From Troglohyphantes excavatus (Eukaryota > Arthropoda > Arachnida > Araneae > Linyphiidae), in the NCBI GenBank assembly GCA_963932185.1, contig OZ010678.1, positions 13,449,144 through 13,513,143 on the forward strand: a stretch of DNA of 64,000 bases. Reading direction: 5' to 3'. The position numbers were made by a program, and so were the translations under genes. Below, piece by piece: positions 47,933-58,909 of the stretch (position 1 is its first letter; the number at the start of each line of letters is the position of its first letter). The notes beneath the pieces are model-generated. The model did no database searches. It saw only the letters and a program-made list of their open reading frames with translations, and was not told where the DNA came from.

Positions 47933-49570
47933 ACTGGACGATAAAACACCCAGCGCTGATCGCCACAAAATTGCAAACCGACCAATCGTATACGGTTACC
48001 GATTTGGCATGGTTTTGGCCTTATTTTCTCTGCCAACTGCGGCGATAAGCTATAATGTTTGTTTTTGTTCGAACCTGGTTGCAGTTGAACATTCCGAAAT
48101 TGAATCTTGTAATATATTACAAAATGGGCTGGTTTTTTCATGAAATGACCCAGGATTTTAACAATTCTGATTGTACGCCATAACCTCATTAATTCTCACT
48201 GTAATAATTCTATCTATGGATTATTATTATATATGGAATTTGAAACTTATTATTCTTATATATATAATATTCATAGTTATGTGGGATTTTCATAAAAACT
48301 TAAAAATTTTACAATACTAAACATATTTAGGATAAAATTCAAAATTACCATTTAATAAAGTTCATGACATACCGCTTCATAAAACATATTTAATGTTTTA
48401 TGAAGCGTATTAATTACATATTAATTGTAATTAAGTATTGTTTAGTCTAGGAAATCAAAATTATTTTACTCTTGAGACCACTGGAAAATGCAAAATACAA
48501 TAATTGTTTTTAAGATAGAATTCCAGAGAATATGAGAGTACAGAACTCAAATTTACAGATGTAGTAGAGTAATTATATCTCTTCAAAAGGGAAAAACTAT
48601 TAAATCTATTTGATAACACGTGAATTAATTGCATTGTTTCAAGTAAATTGCTAAATGTTACTCTTGTGACATTTTGTCTACAATTGAATTTCTGCTTAAA
48701 AACGTCAAAAAATCATTAATGTATGTGCTAATACATTAATTTTTTATACAACAGTTTTAAACATTGATATGTGTCTAAAACAGCTTAAAATGGCGTAGAA
48801 AATTATATAAAAAAGAGTTTATTAAAAAAAAATTCAAATGTGGGAGCAACAAAATTAGACACAATTTGGTTCAAACTTTTGCATTTCTTTTACTTTTGTG
48901 TTCATTAAAGCATCTTATTCGATATTCATCAGATACTGTGTGGATTAAAAGACCACATCATATTTTACATTCCCCCACTGGCTATATTGCAATTCCTCGG
49001 CTCTTTTGCGTTAAGCTACTGCTTTTGTACAATTACTTTTTTTTACCATGTACTTATCATTTCATACATATTACTTAAAAAAAAAAGCAGCACCGATTCC
49101 ATCTACAGCACTCTTGTCATAAGCTGTTAAAAAAAAATGTCCATTGAAACTCTTAATATATAAGTTTCATTTATTTTCATTTTTAATATTGTAAAAATTT
49201 TAAGTTTTTATGAAAATCCCACATACCTATGAATATTATATATAAGAATAATAAGTTTCAAATTCCATATATAATAATAATCCATAGATACAATTATTAC
49301 AGTGATAATTAATGAGGTTATGGGGCACAATCAGAATTGTTAAAATCCTGGGTCATTTCATGAAAAAATCAGCCCATTTTGTAATATATTACAAGTTTCA
49401 ATTTCGGAGTGTTCAAAACTGCAACCAGGTTCGAACAATAACAAACATTATAGCTTATCGCGCAGTTGGCGGAGAAAATAAAGCCAAAACCAAGCAAAAT
49501 CCATAAGCGTATAATGATTGGTTGGCTTGCAATTTTGTGGTGATCAGCGCTGGGTGTTTTACCGTCCAGT
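47933..49570. mobile_element. Mutator-like foldback element with about 380-bp arms
   Basis: Starts ACTGGACGATAAAACACCCA; the right end is the complement. Arms run about 47933-48320 and 49185-49570, with roughly 88 percent identity judged by eye. A 9-bp duplication, GGGGGTTCT, lies at 47924-47932 and 49571-49579. hAT-N copy 1 reads through the site (near 5535). The spacer of about 850 bp (48321-49184) is AT-rich and non-coding, so it is non-autonomous. Confidence 0.9.
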
Positions 49571-50206
49571 GGGGGTTCTAACCCAAAGTAACCCAATGCT
49601 GGCTACGCCACTGATTGCTTTTACAACGTAATTAAACATTCTAGTAACTTTTCAAAAACATCATAAAAGGAAATTCTATGTGATTAATGATTTATTAAAT
49701 TTCTCCTTAAAAAATCCTTATCTAACGTATAAACTCGTTAAATACTATAATCCAATTATTACGTAAAATAGCTCGCCAACCGTAGTCAAAATATAATTGA
49801 AACAGCATCAAAAGCAAGCGATAAAAGTCGCTAATCTGACAGCCATGTGCCTACCTCAAACCATTTTCGCGCCCATGCAGGCTTCATCGGTTGGAATCTA
49901 TTTCTTCCTTCTAGGTCTTATACAATTCTATGGAAATGAGTTGTTCTCGTCATCTAACGTAATCAAACATTACGAGGTGTAACTTGGGTATATTAAGACG
50001 CCTGAATGTAGGCGGAAATAGGTAGCCGCAAGTACGTCACACACAATTATCCATATAAATAACTACATTTTAAACCAAATATTTCTGTGCAACAATAGAC
50101 AAAGCAACGTAACAATGTATATTTAGCTTAGAATTTTAATTTAATCTTTCGCAACAAACCATAAACCTTGCATATAAGATATCCTTGCTCCCAAAGATTT
50201 TTAGTG

Positions 50207-51304
50207 ATGTCTGCTCGAAGAAACGTTACTAAACATAAAGTCCTAGATCAAGCAGCACAAAAGTCAAAGCCATGTGAAATTTGTAATAAACAGTTTATTA
50301 CTGAAGAGAGGCTGAAGAAGCATCTCCGCATCCACGCAGGACACTCATGTGAAGTGTGCAACAAGCAATTTTCACAAAGAGGTTATCTCATGAGGCATCT
50401 CCTCACCCACACAGGTGAAAAGCCGCACTCCTGTGAAGTGTGCAACAAGCAATTTTCTCAAAAGGGGCATCTCAAGAGTCATCTCCTCACCCACACAGGT
50501 GAAAAGCCACACTCATGCGACATGTGTAACAAGCAATTTGCTCAAAGTACACAACTAAAGTTGCATTTACTCACCCACACAGGTGAAAAGCCACACTCAT
50601 GTGACATCTGTAACAAGCAATTTTCTCGAAAGTGGTATCTCAAGAGTCATCTCCTCACCCACACATCCGAAAAGCCACACTTGTGCGACATGTGCAACAA
50701 GCAATTTTCTACACAAACTTATCTCAAGGTGCATCTCCTCACCCACACAGGTGAAAAGCCTCACTCATGCGACATGTGTAACAAGCAATTTGCTCAAAAG
50801 GGGCATCTCAAGAGTCATCTCCTCACCCACACAGTTGAAAAGCCTCATTCATGCGATATGTGCAATGAGCAATTTTCTCGACAGGAGGAACTTAAGAGAC
50901 ATCTCCTCACCCACATAGGCGGAAAGCCACACTCATGCGACATGTGCAACAAGCAATTTTCTACAAAAGCTCATCTCAAGATGCATCTTCTCGACCACAC
51001 AGGTAAAAGGCCATACTCATGCGACATGTGCAACAAGCAATTTTCTCGAAAGGATGAACTTAAGAGACATCTCTGTGCCCACACAGGCGGAAAGCCACAC
51101 TTGTGCAACATGTGCAACAAGCAATTTTCTACAAAAGTTCATCTCAAGGTTCATCTCCTCGCCCACACAGGTGAAAAGCCGCACTCATGCGACATGTGCA
51201 ACAAGCAATTTTCTCAAAAGAGGCATCTCAATCAGCATCTCCTCACCCACACAGTTGAAAAGCCTCAATCATGTAAAGTGTACATAGTCCAGTGGCGGAT
51301 TTAA
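50207..51304 (+). CDS. C2H2 zinc-finger protein C, truncated by a hAT insertion
   Basis: A 365-residue frame from the ATG of MSARRNVTKH, closely related to A and B. Twelve C-x2-C-x12-H-x3-H fingers in tandem, the first with the same RIHAGHS linker as B. Most contact-region residues vary between fingers while the CNKQFS scaffold is fixed, as expected for a DNA-binding array. The final block (TVEKPQSCKVYIVQWRI) runs through the hAT target duplication into the hAT TIR, whose GGATTTAA supplies the TAA stop. No other domain is visible. Fingers 6-7 occupy positions where B has different fingers, so finger content has been reshuffled since duplication. The frame has no lesion before the insertion. 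Confidence 0.8.
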   Translation: MSARRNVTKHKVLDQAAQKSKPCEICNKQFITEERLKKHLRIHAGHSCEVCNKQFSQRGYLMRHLLTHTGEKPHSCEVCNKQFSQKGHLKSHLLTHTGEKPHSCDMCNKQFAQSTQLKLHLLTHTGEKPHSCDICNKQFSRKWYLKSHLLTHTSEKPHLCDMCNKQFSTQTYLKVHLLTHTGEKPHSCDMCNKQFAQKGHLKSHLLTHTVEKPHSCDMCNEQFSRQEELKRHLLTHIGGKPHSCDMCNKQFSTKAHLKMHLLDHTGKRPYSCDMCNKQFSRKDELKRHLCAHTGGKPHLCNMCNKQFSTKVHLKVHLLAHTGEKPHSCDMCNKQFSQKRHLNQHLLTHTVEKPQSCKVYIVQWRI

Positions 51305-52277
51305 CAGGCGGCAAATAGACAGTTGTCGCCTGGGTCCCTTGCCTTGAGTCCATTTGGGCCCCCCTTGACTCCAGAAATGAAAAATGGGATAGGAGCAAAA
51401 ATAATTCTTCAATGTTTTAGCATATTTTATCAAACGAATTACAGTATTTTTCTGTATGGCTTCCTTTGCGATTTCTCATACGAGTAGATAGGGGCCCTTC
51501 TTCGACTGGCCAGGGTCCACACCTTTTTACAGGGCCGATTACCGAAAAGTTCTGTGGAGAAAGTTCTTACACTTCACATTTCAGAGAAGCACTCAAATCC
51601 TCTACAAGCAAATTCGGGGCCCCTTAGCAGACGCAAGACCCGGTGCAAATGTAACAGCGGGACACCATGAACTATAATATAGATTTAAGATTTATAATAT
51701 TTTTACTAGATTTTAAGATTCTTATTATTTTGTGAGGCATTACAGATACTGATACTCGAAAATTAAACCCACACCGTTTAAGGTGCATAAAGAGGTTAGC
51801 ATTTTCTTATCATTATTTTAAATATTTATTTTAAAATTAAAAACTGTTTCAAAACCGTGTAATATAAATAAGAGTAAACAATATCAAATTATTTTAGAAT
51901 TAAAAAAAAGTTTGTTGTCTGTGCGGGGCCATATGTGAAGGCACACGTAGCACACCCCTACGGGCAGTTCTGCTCGCATATACTATAAAAAACTATAACG
52001 TCTTTTATTAAAATATAAATACAACGTTAAAATACGCAATAAAAATCCATATAATCCGGACATGTTTCGGGAGATACATTTCCTTCATCAGCAGAAAATG
52101 AAAAGTCTGTGTGTCCCCCAGTACAGTTTTTCTACGTCTCGTAGACACCGAAACCTCCCCCCATGTCACGACGCCATAGTCCCACATGATAAACTCCTTC
52201 CCCCAAAGGTACCTGAAGTAAATTGAAAAATGGGCCTCTCGAAAGCTTTGCCGCCTTTTCTCTTAAATCCGCCACTG
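51290..52277. mobile_element. hAT element inside zinc-finger unit C
   Basis: Same element at the same position as 31135-32133. Left duplication ACATAGTC (51282-51289), right ACATAGTA (52278-52285). 988 bp, TIR CAGTGGCGGATTTAA. It is an inherited copy from before the B/C duplication, not an independent insertion. Confidence 0.93.
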
Positions 52278-52315
52278 ACATAGTATATCGGGTTTGACCC
52301 TAAACTTGCACAAGA

Positions 52316-52545
52316 ATCAAAGACCTGTGAAGTTTGTAATAAGCAGTTTATTACTGAAGGGAAACTGAAGAGACACCTCCTCTCCCACACAGGTGAAAAG
52401 CCGCACTCATGCGACATGTGTAACAAGCCATTTTCTCGAAAATAGGAATTTAAGAGACATTTCTGCACCCACACAGGTGAAAAGCCACACTCATGCGACT
52501 CTCAAGAAGCATTTATTCTCCCACACAGGCAAAAAAAATATTAAT
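52316..52545 (+). pseudogene. Broken continuation of zinc-finger gene C
   Basis: Beyond the hAT: CEVCNKQFITEGKLKRHLLSH, CDMCNKPFSRK, then a TAG stop (52443-52445), EFKRHFCTHTGEKPHS and the terminal SCDSQEAFIL degenerate block. It is shorter than the equivalent in B (several fingers missing) and non-coding. Confidence 0.8.
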
Positions 52546-53945
52546 GTGAAGTGTGCATATTCTTTTAGGTTAGATCCTGAACTTTCATCATTTGCCCCTT
52601 GCTTGTTTTGCCTTATTAAATATTTCGTTGTATTGAACATTATTAAAGAAACCGGAACAGATTTATTATTGGACACTTGGCACTTTTTTTTGTGGCCACG
52701 AAAAAAAGTCAACAAATTGGTTTCTCGATTTGTGCCGATCCATTTTAGAATTTAGTATCAAGTTTTATGCAACAAAAGCGGTCATTAGACTTTCCTGGTG
52801 TTTTTAATTATTGACCGACACTCCAGGGCTCGCAACACTTTTTACGTACGTCCCTAAGGGACCCAACATCTTATAAAAAAAAGGAGCGAACAAAATTTAA
52901 ATCCTCATTAAATTTTCAGTCATCAACACGAGAGTGACAAAATTATAAGAAAAATGCAATGGATTAAAAAGAGTTTAATAATAAATGTTATGTTTTCTAT
53001 GTAACAATACAGCCTAGCCGCACACTGGCAACTATCGGACATCCAACTGAACTATAAAGTTGCATGCAACTGAAAAATTCAAATTGTATTTGCTCATTTA
53101 GTAATTATCGGAATGTAACTATTGGATAAAATATCCTTTCGTTTTTTACAGCGCCAACAACTTTATCAAATATTCAACAATTTAGCAATTTTGTATAGAT
53201 TGTGAAAATACAAGTTTGGGTGATTTTTCATCTTTACTTTGCCGATTTCAAAATCTGAAACATGGCATCACTGAGTTGCATGCAATTAAAATAATCCCCG
53301 GACAGTTGCTGCGTGATTTTTTAGTCACTCGGCTGTGCCAGCAAATAATTTATAATTGGAGATTTAATTACATCATTTATCATGACTTTTTCCCCAGCAA
53401 ATTCAAGAGTTTAATAACTATTGGTTGAATTGTGTACAACTTGTGCATTAAACAGTCCTATTCCCAAATCATATTAACATAAACACCAGCTCGCTGCAAA
53501 TATTTACCATTTCATTTCCAGTTTTATAACATCAATTCCATTTGAAATTCTTCGAAGGCTGCATATATTGAGTTGGTCTTGCATTGAGTATAACTCTTCA
53601 CAAGTCATTTTAAATTAATGCTTACATATTTTTTTTCCATGATTGAATGTATTATAAGCTATATATTTGTTACTTTTAGCAGAAATACATATAAATCAGT
53701 GAATGAACATATTACAAGCAGCACATGCGTTTTGTTTTTTTCAAATAATTTTAGTTTTCTTTTGAACCATAGCATTCTATTTCAACCAAATATTTGAAGA
53801 AAATCGGACCATTATTAAAAAAGTTACTGAATTTGCGATATTACTTTTTTAATATATATAATCTCATATTTTTTTAAACTTTTTATATTATGGTCCGAAC
53901 TGAAATTTAGCAGGGATGCCACTTATTGCAGAAAATGTCTATTCA
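52546..53945 (+). other. Non-coding downstream part of zinc-finger unit C
   Basis: Collinear with B (32721-34068) and A (12733-14330). It keeps the empty site of the A-specific MITE at about 52832. No gene. Confidence 0.75.
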
Positions 53946-54215
53946 AGGGCGGATCCAGAGATTATTCTTGGGGGGGGGGGGGGGGGGGGAATACAGTATA
54001 TTGTTATCATGAAGATCAAATACCCCCCCCCCCCCCCAAGCTGCTCAATAATCGAAAGTTTTTCCATTGCTGGAGAAACTACAATAAAATTTAAAATTTT
54101 TGCTTTTTTTCATCACTTTTTATTTAAATTTTTAAAATATTACATTACTTATTTCTCTATAAAATTTAAAACAAGCATACTTTGAGTAGCTCTGTCTACG
54201 AAATTTGTATCACTG
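53946..54215 (+). mobile_element. Element I fragment in unit C
   Basis: Begins CAAGGGCGGATCCAGAG, has a 20-bp-class G run and a C run, and ends like the unit B copy near AACTCTGTCTACGAAATTTG. Shared with B, absent from A. Confidence 0.6.
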
Positions 54216-54738
54216 GAAATAAAAAACTTGTAACGCTTCTGCATTATTTTATTTATTTATTATTATTAGTAGTAATTATTTTATTTAAAAAAAATACTCA
54301 ATAAACCTGACCCAGGTTTAAACCCCCTGCTTACCATAAAATGTTTACAACAATAATGTATATTGAGTATTTTGGATTCTGTTTTCAAATTATTTTTAAC
54401 TAACTGCCAAAACAAGAGTAAAAGTAAGCCAACGTTGGCGAGAAACCACATCTGGCATTTTGCCAAGCGGGCGGTGAACAGATGAAGCGAATGAAAGTGG
54501 GGAAAATTTAAATATTATATTTGAAATGAAAGCCAAACAGGGAGATAACGTTAAAAGAATATGAAAGTAGAAAAATTCGTTAATGAAAGTTAACCTAGAC
54601 GGGGTGAGCTAAATTTAGCAACTGGGCATACATTTTTTCGAATAATAAAAGAAAGAAAACAGAAGCATGACTAAAAAAAAGAGAAAAAAATAAGTAATGT
54701 TTGTGGAAGGGAATCCACACGACCGATATCATCTCGAG
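54216..54738. other. End of unit C and unassigned sequence
   Basis: Homology with unit B ends near 54318, at the point where B has its inverted copy. The rest shows no gene. Confidence 0.5.
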
Positions 54739-54800
54739 CCAGTGGCGTACACAGGAAATTTATAAGGGGGTGGGGGGGGGGTGGGGGTTGATCGATATAT
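54739..54800 (+). mobile_element. hAT-like 5' terminus fragment
   Basis: CAGTGGCGTACACAGG followed by a G-rich run. The matching right end is not seen. Confidence 0.45.
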
Positions 54801-55241
54801 TACTTTACACGTGTATAAATATATATATATTTTTATATATATACGCAGGGTGCGGCAAGTTAACTTCCTTTTTTGAAGTGAGTGCTCTGAAGCTTACAGC
54901 AGCCCCAGGCAGGTAGGCGTGGTCTCGAATAGATTTTAAAGTTTTGTGGTTCAGACGCCATCATACGTTGGAGTAACGAATAGCGTGCATTTGCCGTAGA
55001 GGACTATTTTTCCAACGGAAGTTCGGCGGTTTCAACCAACACCACCGTAACTGACTCAAGGCCTGCGCACGATGCCGATCAGAAAGCTATGAGTCATCAG
55101 ACGAAGACCCAGCGCCGTTCGATTCACCGCTGAATCTGTTCGTTACAAATGTAAACAAGGTTGTTTTCGAATCGCGAGAAGTTCATTTTATATATATATA
55201 TTTGAATTATTTTGCAGTTTTAGGAGCGTCAGTTACATAAA

Positions 55242-58093
55242 ATGCCTTCTCGGTGCTGCGTTCCCAATTGCAAAGGGAATTATGACAGCGTTTTAGAACG
55301 TGTGAGTATTTTTAAATTTCCTGATAATGTTGAGACGCGAAAAAAGTGGATAAGAGCTATACCTAGAAAGGATTTCATACCTTCCAAGTCTTCTAGGGTA
55401 AGTTGTATTTTTGTAATTATTTATAAATAACAAAGAATTAAAAATGGTTCTTGAAATTTGAATCTATTTCATGCATATTTACTTCAATATAGTGTGAAAA
55501 GTTCGTCATTATTTTCATGCATTACTAATCTAGGAATCATTCCACATAAAATATTGTAATTATTTATTTTTTGCAGCAATAAGTTTGGGAGATAAGGTAA
55601 TATTTATTAATGCTCTTATTGGTACAGAAATGTATGGTTTATATTTGGTATCGGTATAGATTCAATAAACAGAAGTGAGTTAAAGCTTTTAATAAACATA
55701 TTTTTTCGAAAATCTTTCTGCGGGTCTATCAAATTTAGAGCAAAATAAAAACTTCAATTCTATAATTCTTAATTGCATGTTTAGAATAGGCCCTGGTCAT
55801 TAAAGAACAGTCTCCATTGATATACAGAACAATTTATTGTAAATGAGATAGAATTGCAACAACCTCTGTATTGAAAATTCATTGGAGCTGACGTGCGGGT
55901 TAAATTTATAAAAAGGTTCCATGTTCATTAAACTCAAATATTTCATCCGAAGGTGAATATAAACAAATATTTGATCTGGAAAATTGGCCCATTAATTTTT
56001 TTTTGTTAAAAGAATACCAAGAAATAGTCGACAAGGGCATCGCAATTTTGAAAACTGCATCATTAAAAGTCCTAAATATGTATTTTATTTCTATTATATT
56101 TTCTTATTAGTAACAAGCTTTAATTTAATTTTTTAAAGGTTTGTGAAGTACACTTCAAAGTAGACGATATTGAAAAAGAGACCTGGATTTATGACAGCAA
56201 GACTGGCGAGAAAATTACTGCATCTCTACGTTATCCTCGTTTGAAGAAGGATGCAGTGCCTTCTTTGTTTCCTGGATGTCCAACGTATTTGTCAGTAGCA
56301 GAACTAGACAGAGAATCACCAGACGAAAAGAAAATTCGGATGGAGAATGAGCAATTGCAGCAAGCAATTAAACTTAGTAAAGAAGCCAAAGAGACTGATG
56401 ACCAAAAGACCAAATTCTCATCTTATCCTGAGTTTCAAGACTGCTTGAACAACTTTCAAGTCCCTGATAATTGGACTGTAATAGAACAACCCCACAAAAT
56501 CATCTTTGCTCACCTTCACAATTGTGATGCGCCTGTGATTGATGTCTCGGTTGTTGTTCTCGAAACTCTGGAGCTGAAAGTCTTTTTGGAAACTGAGCAA
56601 CTGAGCACATGGAACAACATCAACTTTCCAAACAGTATAAACTGTTTAAAAGAATTGTCTTCGATTTTAGAAAACCTGCAGACAAATACAACCAACCATA
56701 TCACACAAAACTTGCTTCCACTGCTAGAAAACATCCTCGATAGGTTGGATTCATCTTTTACTATAACATTTATCAAGGAGCAAGTGCAGTTGTGGACACG
56801 GTCGCTGTTGTAAATACATTAGACACAGCATCATTTTCGACTTTGCGAAAATTGCATGAGTTGGAGCATGTTGCCATAGTTAAATTTGGTTATGGTTTAA
56901 CATATAAAGCCTTAAATCCATCCAACTTAGAGCGACAAAATGTCAAATTAGCATTGCAGGTTTTTAATGAATTTGTCATAAAAGCACTGTTAGAGTTGGG
57001 TAATAAGCATGCTTTAGACCATTTTAAATCTACTGCGTCTTATATTGAGACTATTCTGCAATGGTGGTGGATTGTAAATGTGAAGACTCCAGATAAGGGA
57101 CGTCGTTTGAATAATATATATATGCACCCCTTAACAATAGCTGAAAATGATGCAAGACGTATATTTTTGAGAAAATTTATTTCTTGGTTAGACATCTGGA
57201 AGCAATCCAAGTGTTCCACAGGTGTTTTAACCAATGAAACACACACAGCATTGACCAACACATGTTGTGCATTGTTAGATATGTCAACGTATTGTTTCGA
57301 AACACTGAAAATGAAGTACTTTTTGACGGGAAAATTGCAGACCGATGCACTTGAGGAAAGATTTGGAAAATATAGAATGCTAGCTGGATCACAATACAAT
57401 GTGTCTGTTCGTCAGATTTTTGAATCAGAGTCAAAGCTGCGACTTCAAGATTACTTGCCGCTGACATTGAAATCTTCAACTTATGGAAAAATTCCTATTG
57501 ATCAGTTTGATGTTGAAATGGCATCACAAGCTTCAACCTCAACATGCAATGATGAAGCTATACAAGTATCTATCGTTGATTCTGATTTCGAAGAAATCGA
57601 TGCCAGTCTGCCTATTTTGGTTTATGTGGCAGGCTATTGTGTTTATACAATTTCTAAGAACTTAAAATGTGAATTTTGCCATGAGCAGCTTGTTACAGAC
57701 AAAGAGCTAGTTGTTGAGGATTGCTACAGATATACGGAAAGCATCAACAGAGGTGGTTTGCAATTCCCAAATGCCGATGTAATAAGGATTGTTAGCTTGG
57801 GCTATATAGTTGCTCAAAAACTTCTATCAACTGAAAATGAAAATAAATTTTTAAAGATGTCCCAACAAAGGATTTATATGACAGAACTAATTATGCGCAA
57901 GAATACAAATTTTGAAATTTTTAATGATGTTGATGTGTGTGCTGCGGGACATATAGCTGAATTTATTGTCAGAAAAATTGCATGGGTGACAACAAATATC
58001 CTTTTGAAAAATTATTGTAACGTTAAGAATGATATTAGAAAAACTAGTAAAACTGCTTCTAAAAAGCGTAAACTGGAAACTCTAAAAAAGTAA
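55242..58093 (+). pseudogene. THAP-domain P-type transposase lacking its catalytic core
   Basis: Exon 1 (55242-55397) encodes MPSRCCVPNCKGNYDS and ends at a GTAAGT donor. Exon 2 resumes at 56139 after TTTTAAAG in the same phase with VCEVHF. Together they complete the C2CH zinc site of the THAP DNA-binding domain, closing with AVPSLFP. A charged helical stretch (about residues 105-125) and a family-typical linker follow to 56785. Normally the RNase H-like catalytic segment comes next; here it is absent. The text jumps, with a frame change near 56790, to STLRKLHELE, then ERQNVKLALQVFNEF, WWWIVNVKTPDKG and QTDALEERFGKYRMLAGSQY, the GTP-binding-insertion and C-terminal parts. The second block stays open for 430 codons. 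The deletion probably removed 200 or more residues. Confidence 0.88.
55398..56138 (+). other. Intron of the P-type transposase
   Basis: A GT-AG intron of 741 bp, phase 0, interrupting the THAP domain between its first Cys pair and the final Cys-His pair. Donor GTAAGT, acceptor TTTTTTAAAG. AT-rich, with no other feature. Confidence 0.85.
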
Positions 58094-58142
58094 ATAGTTA
58101 TTTTATTTATAGGCAGCTGGAAATGTACCCAAATCCATCCTG

Positions 58143-58455
58143 TACAATTTATCTGTTCCTCATCGTGTATCCACCTGCATATTTTCTCATGGAAGACGAA
58201 CTGTCCACCTGTACATTATTTACTTGCTGTTCAACGTGCCATCCTTTACAATTTATCTGTTCCCCATCGTGTATTCACCTGCATATTTCCTCATGGAAGA
58301 CGAACTGTCCACCTGTACATTATTTACTTGCTGTTCAACGTGTTATCCTGTACAATTTATCTGTCCCGCATCGTGTATCCACCTGCATATTTCCGCATGG
58401 AAGACGAACTGTCTACCTGTATATTTTTTACTTGCTGTTCAATGTGTCATCTTAT
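58143..58455 (+). repeat. Tandem repeat of about 104 bp, three copies
   Basis: TACAATTTATCTGTTCC starts units at 58143, 58248 and 58351. Each contains GGAAGACGAACTGTC and TTTACTTGCTGTTCAA. Lies just after the transposase stop. Overlapping short frames are repeats of one another, not genes. Confidence 0.92.
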
Positions 58456-58909
58456 TAGATCTTGTAAAAGTATTTTTCTTTTATTTGCATTTCATATGGC
58501 TCTCTATCATCTTTACACATACAGAAAAAGGCTTGAGCTAGAATTTATTTTGCTCTTGTCTCGGGTTGGCCTGTTATAGCACTTAACTACAGGAACCGAC
58601 CCGCCTTATCAAATATTAGAATCAGTACACTCACATGCACCTTTTTTGCCATATTCGTGATTAATTACATATGTTTTCTTTTTTTATATTGATTAATTGC
58701 ATATTTTTTATGTTTTCAGTCTTAATGTGGTCATTTTTAAGCAGTTGATTGACTTCACGACAAATACGTCATTTTGACCTCAGTGCTAAGCCATAACGAT
58801 CAATTTTATTGATTTCTTTAATAAGTGTGAAAGGTTAAAAAATTATTTTGATATCTTTAATTTTTTTTAATTAATTAATAAAATATAATTAAAAATTAGG
58901 GCAAGATCA

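Larger units (their letters stand above)
45149..49613. mobile_element. Non-autonomous hAT element, copy 2 (family hAT-N)
   Basis: CAGTGGCGTAGCCAG at the left, CTGGCTACGCCACTG at the right, perfect 8-bp duplication ATTGCTTT (45141-45148 and 49614-49621). D copy 1 (near 11089-11115) shows the matching uninterrupted site. It lacks the TA-flanked insert of copy 1 but carries a MULE foldback near its right end. No transposase. Confidence 0.93.
43222..49932 (+). mobile_element. Family D element, copy 4, with three nested insertions
   Basis: Begins 11 bp after the duplication of copy 3. A perfect 8-bp duplication, GAAATGAG, lies at 43214-43221 and 49933-49940. Removing the MULE-like element (43328-43940) and the hAT (45149-49613) with their duplications leaves about 1.6 kb, matching the family. 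Confidence 0.9.

Noticed and set aside
58123..58579. Three overlapping Cys-rich frames after the P-type transposase
   Set aside because: They are the three phases of one 104-bp tandem repeat.
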